Of a stretch of DNA of 59,059 nucleotides, positions 41,620 to 52,525 are shown piece by piece. The notes beneath the pieces are model-generated. The model made no database searches. It saw nothing but the letters and a program-made list of their open reading frames with translations, and had not been told where the DNA came from. The DNA comes from Haemophilus sp. CCUG 60358 (GTDB lineage: Bacteria; Pseudomonadota; Gammaproteobacteria; Enterobacterales; Pasteurellaceae). The stretch lies in contig NZ_LZOZ01000007.1 in assembly GCF_001679485.1 (NCBI RefSeq), positions 1 to 59,059 of the forward strand. Reading direction: 5' to 3'. A program made the position numbers and the translations under genes. Numbering within the stretch: the first letter of the stretch is position 1; each line of letters opens with the position of its first letter.

Positions 41620-43518
41620 TTATGCTTCAGGATCTTCTGAATGATTAACCGCACTTTCAGTGGTTTCTTCTTGCGGCTTAACTTTCGGGCTCGTGTCTTT
41701 GTTATCTTCCCAACCAGATGGCGGGGTAACAGGTTCACGATTCATTAGCTGCTTGATTTGTTCTTCTTCAATGGTTTCATATTTCACTAACGCATCTTTC
41801 ATAGCATGAAGAATATCCATATTGTCGATCAAAATCTGTCTAGCTCTCGCATAGTTACGATTTACAATCGCACGAACTTCTTCATCAATCGCATGCGCCG
41901 TTTCGTCAGACATATGTTTTGCTTTCGCCATTGAGCGACCTAAGAACACTTCGCCTTCATCTTCGGTATAAAGAATCGGACCGAGTTTATCTGAGAAGCC
42001 CCATTGGGTCACCATATTACGTGCAATATTGGTTGCCACTTTAATATCGTTAGATGCACCGGTAGAAATATTTTCCTCACCGTAAATCAAATCTTCTGCT
42101 AAACGCCCTGCATAAAGTGTTGAAAGCTTACTTTCTAATTGTTTTTGGCTGATACTAATTTGATCACCTTCAGGCAAGAAGAAAGTCACACCTAATGCGC
42201 GGCCACGAGGGATAATCGTGACTTTATGTACAGGATCATGCTCAGGCACTAAGTAACCCACAATGGCGTGACCTGCTTCATGGTACGCTGTTGATTCTTT
42301 TTGTTTATCCGTCATGATCATGGTACGACGTTCTGGTCCCATATTGATCTTATCTTTTGCTTTTTCAAACTCAAGCATCGATACAGTGCGTTTATTGCTA
42401 CGAGCAGCAAATAATGCCGCTTCATTAACCAAGTTCGCTAAATCCGCACCTGAATAACCTGGTGTACCTCGAGCAAGTGTCATCGCATCAACATCATCAG
42501 CCACAGGGACTTTACGCATGTGAACTTTTAAAATTTGCTCACGACCTTTCACATCAGGTAAACCCACAACAACTTGACGGTCAAAACGGCCTGGACGAGT
42601 TAATGCTGGGTCAAGTACATCTGGACGGTTCGTTGCTGCAATAACGATTACACCTTCGTTACCACCGAAACCATCCATTTCAACTAACATTTGGTTAAGG
42701 GTTTGTTCACGCTCATCGTGCCCACCACCTAAGCCTGCACCACGTTGGCGACCTACCGCATCAATTTCATCAATAAAGATTAAGCATGGTGCATTTTTCT
42801 TTGCTTGCTCGAACATATCACGTACACGAGAAGCACCAACACCCACAAACATCTCCACAAAGTCAGAACCTGAAATGGTAAAGAAAGGTACTTTTGCTTC
42901 ACCTGCAATAGCCTTAGCTAATAAAGTTTTACCTGTACCTGGAGGACCAACCATCAAAATCCCTTTTGGAATTTTACCGCCAAGGTTTTGGAATTTTTTC
43001 GGTTCACGCAAGAAATCGACCACTTCACCCACTTCTTCTTTTGCTTCATCACAACCTGCGACATCTGCAAAAGTGACTTTGATTTGGTCTTGGTTCAGCA
43101 TTTTAGCGCGGCTTTTACCAAAGCTCATGGCTTTGCCGCCACCACCTTGCATTTGGCGCATGAAGAAAACCCATACCCCAACAAGGAATAGCATCGGGAA
43201 CCACGAAATCAAAATTTGTGATAGTAAACTACGTTTTTCAAAAGGCGTACCTTCGATTTTGACTTTTTTATTTAATAAGTCATCTAAGAGTTTTTTATCT
43301 TCCAACGGTGGCATAACGGTCATATATTTAGAACCGTCATTTTTGGTCACAGTGATTTCATTCGCATCAAAACGCGCTTCTTTCACTTGACTATTACTCA
43401 CATCATACACAAAGGTTGTGTAATCTGTTGAGTCACTCACGCCATTGGAGTTAAAACTTTGGTAAGCCGTCATCATGACAACTGCAACCACAACCCATAG
43501 AACTAGATTTTTGACCAT
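41620..43518 (-). CDS. ftsH: ATP-dependent zinc metalloprotease FtsH
   Basis: Membrane-anchored AAA+ protease that degrades sigma-32, LpxC, SecY and other substrates. The 632-residue protein has two membrane segments (about 4-23 and 99-118, around a short periplasmic domain), Walker [14 protein letters not shown], Walker [11 protein letters not shown], the second region of homology [20 protein letters not shown] and zinc site HEAGH. The ATG at 43518 (MVKNLVLW) matches E. coli; a TTG nine bases upstream is possible. It follows rlmE by 92 bases. Confidence 0.98.
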   Translation of the reverse strand: MVKNLVLWVVVAVVMMTAYQSFNSNGVSDSTDYTTFVYDVSNSQVKEARFDANEITVTKNDGSKYMTVMPPLEDKKLLDDLLNKKVKIEGTPFEKRSLLSQILISWFPMLFLVGVWVFFMRQMQGGGGKAMSFGKSRAKMLNQDQIKVTFADVAGCDEAKEEVGEVVDFLREPKKFQNLGGKIPKGILMVGPPGTGKTLLAKAIAGEAKVPFFTISGSDFVEMFVGVGASRVRDMFEQAKKNAPCLIFIDEIDAVGRQRGAGLGGGHDEREQTLNQMLVEMDGFGGNEGVIVIAATNRPDVLDPALTRPGRFDRQVVVGLPDVKGREQILKVHMRKVPVADDVDAMTLARGTPGYSGADLANLVNEAALFAARSNKRTVSMLEFEKAKDKINMGPERRTMIMTDKQKESTAYHEAGHAIVGYLVPEHDPVHKVTIIPRGRALGVTFFLPEGDQISISQKQLESKLSTLYAGRLAEDLIYGEENISTGASNDIKVATNIARNMVTQWGFSDKLGPILYTEDEGEVFLGRSMAKAKHMSDETAHAIDEEVRAIVNRNYARARQILIDNMDILHAMKDALVKYETIEEEQIKQLMNREPVTPPSGWEDNKDTSPKVKPQEETTESAVNHSEDPEA

Positions 43519-43610
43519 ATCGTTCAAGGTTTAACCTGCCTTTCTTAAGTTAATTAAAATAAAAAGAGATACTATCTCATCCGTGACACAATGAAAAGCT
43601 ATCAAAGCAA

Positions 43611-44243
43611 TTATTCGCCTTTATAACCACTTGCTACAATATAAACTTCTCGCGAACGCCCACGAGAGGCTTCCGGCTTACGTACTTTTACCACACTAAA
43701 GAGTGAACGAATTTCACGTAAATATTCATCAAAGCCTTCCCCCTGGAATACTTTGACCACAAAACTGCCTTTTTTTGCCAAAACTTGCTTACACATATCT
43801 AAGGCTAGCTCTACCAAATACATTGCGCGAGGAATATCAACCGATGGCATACCGCTAAAATTGGGCGCCATATCAGACATGACTACATCAACTTTAGCTT
43901 CCCCAACACGTTCTAATAATGCATTTAGCACATTTTCATCACGGAAATCGCCTTGTAAAAAATCAACGCCGACAATTGGATTCATATCCAGAATATCACA
44001 AGCAATGACTCTTCCCTTTCCGCCGATTTGACTCACGACATATTGTGACCAGCCACCAGGCGCCGCACCGAGATCCACTACGGTCATTCCTGGTTTAAAT
44101 AATTTATCCGTTTGTTGAATCTCATCTAATTTAAAGTAAGCACGAGAACGTAATTTTTGCTTATGTGCTTTCTGAACAAACGGATCTTTAAAATGTTCGT
44201 TTAACCAACGAGATGAACTCGCCGAACGTTTTTTCTTTCCCAT
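43611..44243 (-). CDS. rlmE: 23S rRNA Um2552 2'-O-methyltransferase RlmE (FtsJ)
   Basis: Methylates U2552 in the A-loop of 23S rRNA late in 50S assembly. The 210-residue protein (E. coli 209) has [12 protein letters not shown] (catalytic Lys), SAM motif [14 protein letters not shown], the catalytic Asp in [11 protein letters not shown] and the third catalytic Lys in [12 protein letters not shown]. It heads the rlmE-ftsH pair and is divergent from yhbY. Confidence 0.97.
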   Translation of the reverse strand: MGKKKRSASSSRWLNEHFKDPFVQKAHKQKLRSRAYFKLDEIQQTDKLFKPGMTVVDLGAAPGGWSQYVVSQIGGKGRVIACDILDMNPIVGVDFLQGDFRDENVLNALLERVGEAKVDVVMSDMAPNFSGMPSVDIPRAMYLVELALDMCKQVLAKKGSFVVKVFQGEGFDEYLREIRSLFSVVKVRKPEASRGRSREVYIVASGYKGE

Positions 44244-44395
44244 AATCTCTATCTTTTGTACTATTTTTTGTAGTAGTTTCGTCTATATTTGGGTACAATC
44301 TGCCAAATTCAAGGCTAGACTTACCCAAAAGTGCTGAAAAACCACATTTTTCTGACCGCTCTTTTGGGTGATTCATTTTTATTTAAAGGATTCTT

Positions 44396-44695
44396 ATGAC
44401 AACCTTATCAACAAAACAAAAACAATTTTTAAAAGGGCTTGCTCATCACCTGAGCCCAGTCGTGATGCTTGGCGGTAACGGCTTAACTGAAGGTGTATTA
44501 GCTGAAATCGATAACGCATTAAATCATCACGAACTCATTAAAGTGAAAATTGCTGGCGCAGATCGCGAAACCAAACAACTGATCATTGATGCTATCGTGC
44601 GCGAAACCAAATCATCTAACGTTCAAACTATCGGTCATATTTTAGTTCTTTATCGACCAAGCGAAGAAGGCAAAATTCAGCTTCCTCGTAAATAA
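44396..44695 (+). CDS. yhbY: Ribosome-assembly RNA-binding protein YhbY (CRM domain)
   Basis: Single CRM-domain protein associated with pre-50S particles. The 99-residue protein has QKQFLKGLAHHLSPVVMLGGNGLTEGV with the GxxG loop, and IGHILVLYRPSE at the end. AAAGGATTCTT precedes the ATG. It sits divergent from rlmE, as in E. coli, and has its own terminator. Confidence 0.97.
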   Translation: MTTLSTKQKQFLKGLAHHLSPVVMLGGNGLTEGVLAEIDNALNHHELIKVKIAGADRETKQLIIDAIVRETKSSNVQTIGHILVLYRPSEEGKIQLPRK

Positions 44696-44700
44696 TTATT

Positions 44701-44728
44701 ATCCCCTCCATTGAGGGGATATTTTTTA
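44701..44728 (+). terminator. yhbY terminator
   Basis: A perfect 8-bp stem (ATCCCCTC 44701-44708, GAGGGGAT 44713-44720) followed by ATTTTTT. It lies between the convergent yhbY and greA. Confidence 0.88.
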
Positions 44729-45202
44729 GATGTAATTCACTTCAATAATTTCAAATTCAACCGTTCCACCTGGTGTAGTAATGTTCACGGTATCATCTAA
44801 CTCTTTACCTATCAAACCACGGGCAATCGGTGAGTTCACAGAGATCAAACCTGATTTAATATCTGCTTCATCATCACCTACGATTTGGTAAGTCACTTCT
44901 TCATCGGTATTGGTATTCACTAATACAACTGTGGCACCAAAAATAACTTTACCGTTATTAGGTAATTTAGTGACATCAATAATCTGACAATTTGCAAGTT
45001 TGCCTTCAATTTCTTGAATACGTCCCTCGCAAAAACCTTGTTGCTCACGTGCAGCGTGATATTCTGCATTTTCTTTTAAATCGCCATGTTCACGTGCTTC
45101 AGCAATCGCCTTAATAATTTCAGGGCGACGCTCATTTTTTAAGAAATCTAATTCTTCTCGCAATAGCTCTGCACCGCGCACGGTCATTGGAATTTGTTTC
45201 AT
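44726..45202 (-). CDS. greA: Transcription elongation factor GreA
   Basis: Rescues backtracked RNA polymerase by stimulating cleavage of the nascent 3' end. The 158-residue protein has the N-terminal coiled coil with the acidic tip (about 40-45: [13 protein letters not shown]) and the C-terminal FKBP-like domain ([13 protein letters not shown]). The ATG at 45202 ([13 protein letters not shown]) gives the E. coli length; a longer frame reading was rejected. It is divergent from dacB, as in E. coli. Confidence 0.97.
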   Translation of the reverse strand: MKQIPMTVRGAELLREELDFLKNERRPEIIKAIAEAREHGDLKENAEYHAAREQQGFCEGRIQEIEGKLANCQIIDVTKLPNNGKVIFGATVVLVNTNTDEEVTYQIVGDDEADIKSGLISVNSPIARGLIGKELDDTVNITTPGGTVEFEIIEVNYI

Positions 45203-45354
45203 TCTTTTTCCTTGAAATTTGGTAAAAACAAAACCACAACAACGTCTTGCAACCTTGCCGCAGTCAATGAAAAATAAAAAATGATTTACTCTATTGAGTT
45301 CGGAGCTTATTATTATTCGTCTTGAGAAAAATAGCAACCATAACAGAACTAAAA

Positions 45355-46794
45355 ATGACTAAAAAATCTTCTATTTCGACCGCACTTAAAGCGGCATTTA
45401 TCACACTCGGCTTTTCTTTTTCCTCTATGGCTGAAGTTAATGTGGCTTCTATCACCCAATACTTACCGGAAGGTGCCTCTGCCAGTATCATTGCCAAAAA
45501 CCTCAATAAAGATCAAATTATCGCCGATTACAATGGTTCAACCTTTATGTTGCCAGCCAGTACGCAAAAAGTCTTTACCGCTGTAGCGGCTAAATTGGTA
45601 TTGGGCGATGCTTTCCAGTTTGAGACTTCACTTTTAAGTAACGGAAAAATTCAGAATAATACCTTAGAAGGCGATCTTGTTGTGCAATTTACTGGCGACC
45701 CCGATCTCACCAGTGGACAACTTTATACCCTACTCGCTAATTTAAAAAATCAAGGTATTCAGAAGATTAATGGCGATCTCGTGTTAGATACCTCTGTCTT
45801 TGCAAGCCATGACCGAGGATTGGGTTGGATTTGGAACGATCTCACTATGTGCTTTAACTCTCCTCCTGCAGCGGCAAATATCGATAATAACTGTTTCTAT
45901 GCAGAGCTGGATGCAAATCAGCCAGTGGGTGAAACCGTAAAAATTAACGTTCCTGCACAATTCCCGATTCAAGTTTTCGGACAAGTATATATTGCAGATC
46001 AACAAGAAGCCGGTTATTGCCAGTTAGATGTGGTGGTTCATGACAATAATCGCTATCAAGTTAAAGGCTGTATTGCTCGTCAAACAAAACCTTTTGGTCT
46101 CAGTTTTGCAGTACAAGATCCAGATGCCTATGCGGCTGCTATTATTCAACGTCAACTAAAACGTCTTGGCATCGAATTTACAGGTAAAGTGAAACAGCCT
46201 CAAAAACCACAGCAAGGGCAAAAACTTGCACAACATTTATCTAAACCACTGCCTGAGTTATTGAAAAAAATGATGAAAAAATCAGATAACCAAATTGCAG
46301 ATGCTTTATTTAGAGCGGTAGCCTACAATTACTATAAACGCCCGGCTTCATTCCAATTAGGTACATTGGCGGTTAAATCAGTATTACAAAAACAAGGCAT
46401 TAAATTTGGCAACAGCATTTTAGCAGATGGTTCTGGCCTTTCTCGTCACAATTTAGTTGCGCCAAAAACTATGCTTTCTGTTTTAGAGTACATCGCTAAA
46501 AATGAAGATACACTGCATTTAATGGAAACTTTCCCGATTGCAGGTGTAGATGGAACCATCAGCGGACGCGGTGGCTTAATTAATCCACCATTGGTTAAAA
46601 ATGTCATTGCGAAAACAGGCTCATTAAAAGGGGTTTATAACCTTGCCGGTTTTATGACCAATGCGCGAGGTGAAAAAGTGGCTTTTGTTCAATTTATCAA
46701 TGGTTACTCCACTGGTGATTTAGAAAGTAAAACGAAACGCGCTCCACTTGTGCAGTTTGAAAGTACACTTTATAACGATTTTTATAAAGACTAA
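45355..46794 (+). CDS. dacB: D-alanyl-D-alanine carboxypeptidase/endopeptidase DacB (PBP4)
   Basis: Periplasmic penicillin-binding protein that trims and opens peptidoglycan cross-links. The 479-residue protein has a Sec signal (about 1-27, ending SFSSMA-E), the catalytic Ser-x-x-Lys in [11 protein letters not shown], the SxN motif KKSDNQIAD and KTG in AKTGSLKG. The insert between them (about 90-270) is typical of class C PBP4. The start at 45355 gives a normal signal peptide; a start at 45322 adds 11 residues. Confidence 0.96.
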   Translation: MTKKSSISTALKAAFITLGFSFSSMAEVNVASITQYLPEGASASIIAKNLNKDQIIADYNGSTFMLPASTQKVFTAVAAKLVLGDAFQFETSLLSNGKIQNNTLEGDLVVQFTGDPDLTSGQLYTLLANLKNQGIQKINGDLVLDTSVFASHDRGLGWIWNDLTMCFNSPPAAANIDNNCFYAELDANQPVGETVKINVPAQFPIQVFGQVYIADQQEAGYCQLDVVVHDNNRYQVKGCIARQTKPFGLSFAVQDPDAYAAAIIQRQLKRLGIEFTGKVKQPQKPQQGQKLAQHLSKPLPELLKKMMKKSDNQIADALFRAVAYNYYKRPASFQLGTLAVKSVLQKQGIKFGNSILADGSGLSRHNLVAPKTMLSVLEYIAKNEDTLHLMETFPIAGVDGTISGRGGLINPPLVKNVIAKTGSLKGVYNLAGFMTNARGEKVAFVQFINGYSTGDLESKTKRAPLVQFESTLYNDFYKD

Positions 46795-46799
46795 AACAC

Positions 46800-46850
46800 A
46801 TAAAAAAATAACCGCACTTCAAATATACTAAGTGCGGTTATTTTTTTCTT
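46800..46850. terminator. dacB terminator (uptake-sequence pair)
   Basis: An 18-bp inverted repeat (46802-46819 and 46830-46847) built on two facing uptake sequences with A and T runs as its outer part. Confidence 0.9.
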
Positions 46851-46864
46851 CATTTTAAATTAAA

Positions 46865-46905
46865 AAGAAAAAGCACCAAACTCTTCATCGAATTTGGCGC
46901 TTTAT
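46865..46905 (-). terminator. purF terminator
   Basis: Arms 46870-46880 and 46893-46903 pair over 11 positions (one G-U) and are followed on the minus strand by TTTTTCTTTTT. Confidence 0.87.
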
Positions 46906-46919
46906 ACTTTTAGACTGTT

Positions 46920-48437
46920 TTATCCTTCATTATGGATTTCGAGATTACTCGCATCTTTTTCACGTTTTTTCTTTGCTGAATCGTTACGTTGAGAAGCGAT
47001 GTTATCGAGATATTCTGGCGTGATATCGCCTGTAATATATTCCCCAGTAAATACTGAGCAATCAAAACCTTTAATCGCAGGGTTTTCTTGACGAACGGAT
47101 TCTGTTAACGCTTCAAGATCTTGGAAGATCAATTTGTCCACACCAATTAATTCTGCAATTTCTTCGACACTACGACCGCAGGCAATAAGCTCTTGTTTTG
47201 TTGGCATATCAATGCCATACACATTCGGATAACGAATTTCTGGTGCAGCTGACGCAAAGTAAATTTTCTTTGCGCCCGCAGCGCGAGCCATACATACAAT
47301 TTGTTCTGATGTTGTTCCACGAACAATGGAATCATCAACCAACAATACATTTTTATCTTTAAATTCAGCTTTAATCGTATTGAGCTTACGGCGAACTGAG
47401 CTAATACGTTGTGCTTGCCCAGGCATAATAAACGTACGGCCAACATAGCGGTTTTTAACAAAGCCTTGACGATAAGGTTTGTCTAAAATTTTTGCAATCT
47501 GTAACGCTATATCCGTTGAAGTTTCAGGTACAGGAATCACTACATCAATGTTGTCTACTTCATCAGCCCATTCTTTTGCAATTTTTTTACCTAAATATTC
47601 GCCCATGTGAACACGTGCCGCATAAACAGACACACCATCTATCGTCGAATCTGGGCGAGCAAAATACACATATTCAAAAATACACGGATTTAAGACCGCA
47701 CTTTCAGCACATTGCTCGGCATAGAGCTTGCCATCAAAGGTCACATAAATAGCTTCACCAGGCGCAACATCTCGTACAAATTCAAAACCAGCTACGTCTA
47801 ACGCGACACTTTCAGAAGCAAACATATATTCCACAGAACCATTTTCTTCTCGTTTACCTAACACGAGTGGACGAATACCAAACGGATCGCGAAATGCTAC
47901 CATGCCATGTCCAATAATCATGGCTAAGCATGCGTAAGCACCACGAATATCTTTGTGTGTCGCACGAATTGCATTAAAAATATCTTGCGGATCGAGGTGG
48001 TATTTATTCACTCTATCCAAATGATTAGCAAGAATATTGAGAAGAAGTTCTGAATCCGAATTGGTATTTATATGACGACGCGCTTCTTTAAATAATTTAT
48101 CTTTTAATTCGGTTGAGTTGGTTAAGTTGCCATTGTGAACGAGGGTTAAACCACAAGGTGAGTTAACATAGAAAGGCTGAGCTTCAGATACACTTGAACT
48201 GCCGGCTGTTGGATAACGTACATGTCCGAGGCCTGCATGACCTTGTAAACGTAACATATGTTCTTGTCTGAATACATCGCTTACAAGACCATTAGCCTTA
48301 CGCAAACGAAAGCGGTTTTCATCATCTATTGTGACAATCCCCGCCGCATCTTGACCTCGATGCTGTAATAACGTTAATGCTGCATAAATGGATTCATTAA
48401 CCGGATTTTGGCTAACGATACCGACAATTCCACACAT
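46920..48437 (-). CDS. purF: Amidophosphoribosyltransferase PurF
   Basis: First committed step of purine synthesis: PRPP plus glutamine gives phosphoribosylamine. The 505-residue protein starts MCGIVGIV, with Cys2 as the N-terminal nucleophile of the glutaminase domain, and has RHGHVRYPT-like [11 protein letters not shown], then the PRPP loop [14 protein letters not shown] in the transferase domain. It follows cvpA by 14 bases, the conserved cvpA-purF operon. Confidence 0.97.
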   Translation of the reverse strand: MCGIVGIVSQNPVNESIYAALTLLQHRGQDAAGIVTIDDENRFRLRKANGLVSDVFRQEHMLRLQGHAGLGHVRYPTAGSSSVSEAQPFYVNSPCGLTLVHNGNLTNSTELKDKLFKEARRHINTNSDSELLLNILANHLDRVNKYHLDPQDIFNAIRATHKDIRGAYACLAMIIGHGMVAFRDPFGIRPLVLGKREENGSVEYMFASESVALDVAGFEFVRDVAPGEAIYVTFDGKLYAEQCAESAVLNPCIFEYVYFARPDSTIDGVSVYAARVHMGEYLGKKIAKEWADEVDNIDVVIPVPETSTDIALQIAKILDKPYRQGFVKNRYVGRTFIMPGQAQRISSVRRKLNTIKAEFKDKNVLLVDDSIVRGTTSEQIVCMARAAGAKKIYFASAAPEIRYPNVYGIDMPTKQELIACGRSVEEIAELIGVDKLIFQDLEALTESVRQENPAIKGFDCSVFTGEYITGDITPEYLDNIASQRNDSAKKKREKDASNLEIHNEG

Positions 48438-48451
48438 ACTGATTGACTACC

Positions 48452-48943
48452 TTATTGTTTAAAAGTTGAGTTTAAAAAACTAGAACTTGCTTGTAGTTGT
48501 TGGAAGAACCATTCAATAATGAAGCCGAAATGAGGAATTAATTTTGATTCTTTCCACCAATCGGTTTGTTCAAAGTTAGTGAAGGTATCCAAGAAAAATA
48601 AGATCGCAGCAACGATTAACGCGCCACGAATTAAGCCAAATGCCGCACCGAGAACACGATCTGTTCCGGTAAGTCCTGTTTTATCCACTAATTGGCTAAT
48701 CACATAATTAACAATGCCACCTACGATTAAGGTTAAAACAAATAAAATGCCGATTGCGGTGCCGTTACGCACGTAGTCAGATTCGATTTGAGTGAGATAA
48801 GTGGCAAGATAAGGATAAAATTGGCTAGCGACAATAAATGCAACGACCCAACTTGCAAGGGACATCACCTCTCGCACAAACCCACGTAATAAACTCACGA
48901 TAATCGAAAATGCGATGATGCCAATGATAATATAATCAATCAT
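48452..48943 (-). CDS. cvpA: Colicin V production family membrane protein CvpA
   Basis: Inner-membrane protein of 163 residues with four predicted hydrophobic segments (about 2-22, 27-47, 62-85, 99-121). It has LLRGFVREVMSLASWVVAF and the GAAFGLIRGAL motif characteristic of CvpA. In E. coli it is linked to colicin V export and envelope stress; the molecular role is unclear. The ATG at 48943 was chosen over a TTG 15 bases upstream. It is the first gene of cvpA-purF. Confidence 0.93.
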   Translation of the reverse strand: MIDYIIIGIIAFSIIVSLLRGFVREVMSLASWVVAFIVASQFYPYLATYLTQIESDYVRNGTAIGILFVLTLIVGGIVNYVISQLVDKTGLTGTDRVLGAAFGLIRGALIVAAILFFLDTFTNFEQTDWWKESKLIPHFGFIIEWFFQQLQASSSFLNSTFKQ

Positions 48944-48963
48944 TAAATAGTCTCTCAATTAAA

Positions 48964-48984
48964 AAGGGTCGCCATTGCGACCGC
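48964..48984 (-). terminator. yfbV terminator
   Basis: GGTCGC (48967-48972) and GCGACC (48977-48982) form a stem with a 4-base loop, followed on the minus strand by CTTTTTAA. Confidence 0.75.
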
Positions 48985-49047
48985 AATATTTTACATAAAA
49001 AAACATAAAAGGAAAACGTTTGCGTCAATTAAATTTGAAGCAATTTG

Positions 49048-49494
49048 CTAGATTTCTTGCCAAAATGCTTTATCTAATTTTTGCTGTGCCTTTCGTAATA
49101 CTTCTGCCAAGTGCTGATATGTCGGTTTATCTTGCACAGTTGGCAAACTTTCATGTTGTTTTCTCAAACGTTCACTAATCTCATAAAACCACTGAGAACT
49201 TTGCGGTTCTAAGGGTGATTTTGCTCGTTTCCCCAACCAATATAAACCTTGAAATGGCATCGCTAACGCACAAAGTGCGGTCAAAATAGCAAGCGAAAAT
49301 GCAGTAAGATCTGCTTTGGCATAAAGTTGCTGCCAAACCACCGCAAATACTGCCATAAAAGGCATAAATTTTTGTGCAAATTTTGTGGCTTTAATAATGC
49401 GATTTTCGGGAAAAATCATGCCGAGCTTCGCTTCTAATGGCCACGTTTGCAAATAAACTTGCCCTTGTTTTAAGGTTGAAAAAAATGATGACAT
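49048..49494 (-). CDS. yfbV: YfbV/UPF0208 membrane protein
   Basis: 148 residues with two hydrophobic segments (about 43-61 and 65-88) between a conserved N-terminal block ([22 protein letters not shown]) and a helical cytoplasmic tail. Conserved in gamma-proteobacteria next to ackA, as here (divergent). In E. coli YfbV has been connected with Ter macrodomain insulation; that role is not testable from sequence. Confidence 0.92.
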   Translation of the reverse strand: MSSFFSTLKQGQVYLQTWPLEAKLGMIFPENRIIKATKFAQKFMPFMAVFAVVWQQLYAKADLTAFSLAILTALCALAMPFQGLYWLGKRAKSPLEPQSSQWFYEISERLRKQHESLPTVQDKPTYQHLAEVLRKAQQKLDKAFWQEI

Positions 49495-49717
49495 GAAAAC
49501 ATCCTTGAAAATAACTGCGCTTATAATACTCTAGTTTAGGTTTAATTGTCATCCCTGACTAGAAATTGTTGAAATTTTCAACTTTTCTAATAAAAGATCG
49601 TATTTTTACCCTCCAGTTAATTTATTTTATACGCTAAAAGGTGTATTCTATATATAAGATTTATACTCCGTTCTTTTGAATGGATTTTTATTAACCTCAA
49701 TCAAAAATAGGGTTCCT
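49495..49717. other. yfbV-ackA divergent intergenic
   Basis: 223 AT-rich bases. Contains the inverted repeat GTTGAAATTTTCAAC (about 49568-49582) and possible ackA promoter sequence in 49635-49665 (TATATATAAG). It should hold promoters for both genes. No clear FNR or ArcA site could be assigned. Confidence 0.4.
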
Positions 49718-50923
49718 ATGTCAAAACTTGTTCTCATCCTTAACTGTGGTAGTTCTTCATTAAAATTTGCAATCCTTGATCCTGCAACAGGTGAAGAAAA
49801 ATTATCAGGCTTAGCAGAAGCATTTTATCTTCCTGAAGCTCGTATTAAATGGAAACTTAACGGTGAAAAAGGTAGCGCAGATTTAGGTGCTGGTGCAGCG
49901 CACACTGAAGCACTTAACTTCATCGCATCAAACATTATGACTGATGAGCTTAAAAACTCTATCACCTCGATTGGTCACCGTATCGTTCACGGTGGTGAGA
50001 AATACACCCAATCTGTTGTTGTAACAGATGAAGTGGTTAAAGGTATTGAAGATGCGGCACAATTTGCACCACTTCACAACCCTGCTCACTTAATCGGTAT
50101 CCGTGAAGCATTTAAAACATTCCCACACTTAAAAGATAAGAACGTTGTAGTATTTGATACAGCATTCCACCAAACCATGCCAGAAGAAGCATATCTATAT
50201 GCACTTCCATACTCACTTTACAAAGAACATGGCGTACGTCGCTACGGTGCACACGGTACCAGCCACTACTTCGTTTCTCGTGAAGTCGCTGAATACGTAG
50301 GCAAACCCGCAGACCAAGTAAATGCAATCATCTGTCACTTAGGTAACGGTGGTTCTGTTTCTGTTGTTCGTAACGGTAAATGTATCGACACATCTATGGG
50401 TTTAACCCCGTTAGAAGGTTTAGTCATGGGTACACGTTGTGGTGACATCGACCCTGCGATCGTTTTCTACCTATATAAAAACTTAGGTATGTCAATGGAT
50501 CAAATCGAAGAAACTTTAGTGAAAAAATCAGGTCTTTTAGGTTTAACTGAAGTAACGAGCGACTGTCGTTATGCAGAAGATAACTACGACGACACATCTA
50601 AACCAGAAGCAAAACGTGCATTAGATGTTTACAGCTACCGTTTAGCAAAATACATCGGTGCATACATGGCCGTTTTAGGTGATGATCACTTAGATGCGAT
50701 CGCATTTACGGGTGGTATTGGTGAAAACTCAGCTCACGTTCGTGAATTAGCATTAGGCCACTTAAAATTATTTGGTATCAAATTAGACCAAGAACGTAAC
50801 CTTGCTGCTCGCTTTGGCAAATCAGGCGTAATCACTGCTGATGACTCTGCATTCAAAGCAATCGTTCTTCCAACTAACGAAGAATTAGTAATTGCACAAG
50901 ATACAGCACGTTTAGCGGGCTAA
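49718..50923 (+). CDS. ackA: Acetate kinase AckA
   Basis: Interconverts acetyl phosphate + ADP and acetate + ATP. The 401-residue protein (E. coli 400) has [55 protein letters not shown] and the ATP-binding [14 protein letters not shown]. The ATG at 49718 (MSKLVL) fits the family. It is followed by pta after 64 bases, but a strong hairpin with a T-run stands in that gap. Confidence 0.98.
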   Translation: MSKLVLILNCGSSSLKFAILDPATGEEKLSGLAEAFYLPEARIKWKLNGEKGSADLGAGAAHTEALNFIASNIMTDELKNSITSIGHRIVHGGEKYTQSVVVTDEVVKGIEDAAQFAPLHNPAHLIGIREAFKTFPHLKDKNVVVFDTAFHQTMPEEAYLYALPYSLYKEHGVRRYGAHGTSHYFVSREVAEYVGKPADQVNAIICHLGNGGSVSVVRNGKCIDTSMGLTPLEGLVMGTRCGDIDPAIVFYLYKNLGMSMDQIEETLVKKSGLLGLTEVTSDCRYAEDNYDDTSKPEAKRALDVYSYRLAKYIGAYMAVLGDDHLDAIAFTGGIGENSAHVRELALGHLKLFGIKLDQERNLAARFGKSGVITADDSAFKAIVLPTNEELVIAQDTARLAG

Positions 50924-50936
50924 TCAACTTTCTTCA

Positions 50937-50964
50937 AACCTGCTGAGAAATCAGCAGGTTTTTT
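50937..50964 (+). terminator. Intrinsic terminator between ackA and pta
   Basis: AACCTGCTGA (50937-50946) and TCAGCAGGTT (50951-50960) form a perfect 10-bp stem with a GAAA tetraloop, followed by TTTTTT. It lies inside an operon-like pair, so it should reduce pta transcription from the ackA promoter. Confidence 0.85.
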
Positions 50965-50987
50965 CATTCATTAAAAGGTATATCAAA

Positions 50988-52439
50988 ATGACTAAAGCAG
51001 TTATTCTTATTCCAACTAGCGCAGAAGCAAATTTAGCGGCAGCATTAGACGCAGCTAAAACAACAGGCGCTGTCATATTCAATGCAGTCGAAGATGTAAA
51101 AGCCGCTCAAGCATTAATCGCAAATAATCAAAAAGACGTGTTATTAGAAAAAATCGTTGCTGATTTCCAAGCATTAAATGCAAATTTAGTGGTTGTTAAA
51201 GGTGTTCAACCTTCAGTTCAAGCGCCTTTTGCAAATAGCTTAAACTTCGCGATTGCACAAACCTTAGATGCACAAATTATCTTAGTGGCAAACAATGAAG
51301 AAGGCACATTAGTAGAAGCCGTTGCTTCAGAATTTGGCGGAGTGAACAACTCTGAAATCTTAGGTGTATTTGGTGCACAAGCAGGCAAAATAAAAACCTT
51401 AGATGCTCAAGCATTAGCGAATGCAATCTCTGCACCACTTGCTCGTGAAGCACGTATTTCTCCAGCGGCATTCCGTTTCAAATTAACTGATTTAGCACGC
51501 AAAGCAGGTAAAACCATCGTATTACCAGAAGGTGATGAACCTCGTACTGTTAAAGCGGCAGCAATCTGTGCTGAACGTGGTATCGCAAAATCTGTATTAT
51601 TAGCGGATCCTGAATCAGTGAAAAAAGTTGCTGCAGAACAAAGCGTGACTTTAGGTGCTGATGTAACGATCATCAATCCAGCTGACGTACGAGAAAACTA
51701 CGTTGCTCGTTTAGTTGAATTACGCAAATCTAAAGGTTTAACGGAAGAACAAGCGCGTGCGCAATTAGAAGACACCGTTGTATTAGGAACTATGATGTTA
51801 GAAGCGGGTGAAGTAGATGGTTTAGTCTCTGGTGCCGTTCACACCACTGCAAATACCATTCGTCCACCGATGCAAATCATCAAAACAGCACCAGGTAGCT
51901 CAATTATCTCGTCTGTATTCTTCATGTTACTACCAGACCAAGTATTAGTGTATGGTGACTGTGCAGTAAACCCAGAACCAACCGCTGAACAACTAGCTGA
52001 AATCGCAATTCAATCTGCTGAATCGGCAAAAGCATTTGGTTTAAATCCGAAAGTCGCAATGCTTTCTTACTCAACCGGTACTTCTGGCTCAGGCCAATCT
52101 GTAGAGAAAGTGAAAGATGCAACGCGTATTGCACAAGAAAAACGTCCTGATTTATTAATCGACGGTCCATTACAATACGATGCAGCTGTAATGAAAGATG
52201 TGGCTGCTTCTAAAGCGCCAAACTCTAAAGTGGCAGGTCAAGCAAACGTATTTGTATTCCCTGATATCAACGCAGGTAACATCGGCTATAAAGCGGTACA
52301 ACGTTCTGCAGATTTAGTCGCTGTAGGTCCAATGCTTCAAGGTATGCGTAAACCGGTTAATGACTTATCTCGTGGTGCATTAGTGGATGATATCATCTAC
52401 ACCATCGCATTAACTGCGATCCAAGCAACACAAGCTTAA
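50988..52439 (+). CDS. pta: Phosphate acetyltransferase Pta, shortened N-terminus
   Basis: Interconverts acetyl-CoA and acetyl phosphate. The C-terminal catalytic domain (about 155-483) is complete and close to E. coli Pta ([67 protein letters not shown]). E. coli Pta is 714 residues; this is 483. Residues 1-150 keep parts of the first N-terminal region ([31 protein letters not shown]) but no P-loop, and the DRTGG-type domain is missing. It may respond differently to pyruvate, PEP and NADH. AAAAGG precedes the ATG. Confidence 0.95.
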   Translation: MTKAVILIPTSAEANLAAALDAAKTTGAVIFNAVEDVKAAQALIANNQKDVLLEKIVADFQALNANLVVVKGVQPSVQAPFANSLNFAIAQTLDAQIILVANNEEGTLVEAVASEFGGVNNSEILGVFGAQAGKIKTLDAQALANAISAPLAREARISPAAFRFKLTDLARKAGKTIVLPEGDEPRTVKAAAICAERGIAKSVLLADPESVKKVAAEQSVTLGADVTIINPADVRENYVARLVELRKSKGLTEEQARAQLEDTVVLGTMMLEAGEVDGLVSGAVHTTANTIRPPMQIIKTAPGSSIISSVFFMLLPDQVLVYGDCAVNPEPTAEQLAEIAIQSAESAKAFGLNPKVAMLSYSTGTSGSGQSVEKVKDATRIAQEKRPDLLIDGPLQYDAAVMKDVAASKAPNSKVAGQANVFVFPDINAGNIGYKAVQRSADLVAVGPMLQGMRKPVNDLSRGALVDDIIYTIALTAIQATQA

Positions 52440-52465
52440 TCAAAGCCTTTGTTGTAAAACACTAA

Positions 52466-52512
52466 AGAAAATAACCGCACTTTTGATGATTCAAAGTGCG
52501 GTTATTTTTAGG
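52466..52512. terminator. Bidirectional terminator between pta and rnd
   Basis: A 16-bp inverted uptake-sequence pair (52468-52483 and 52493-52508, loop of 9) at the convergent ends of pta and rnd. Confidence 0.9.
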
Positions 52513-52525
52513 CTTTTTTTAATAA

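Noticed and set aside
42875..43390. 171-codon plus-strand ORF opposite ftsH
   Set aside because: Antisense to the conserved AAA domain coding sequence; no start signal and no recognisable family.
45203..45337. 45-residue N-terminal extension of GreA
   Set aside because: It has no family similarity and would overlap the dacB promoter region; the ATG at 45202 gives the usual 158 residues.
49568..49582. FNR site upstream of ackA
   Set aside because: The inverted repeat GTTGAAATTTTCAAC does not match the TTGAT-N4-ATCAA consensus.
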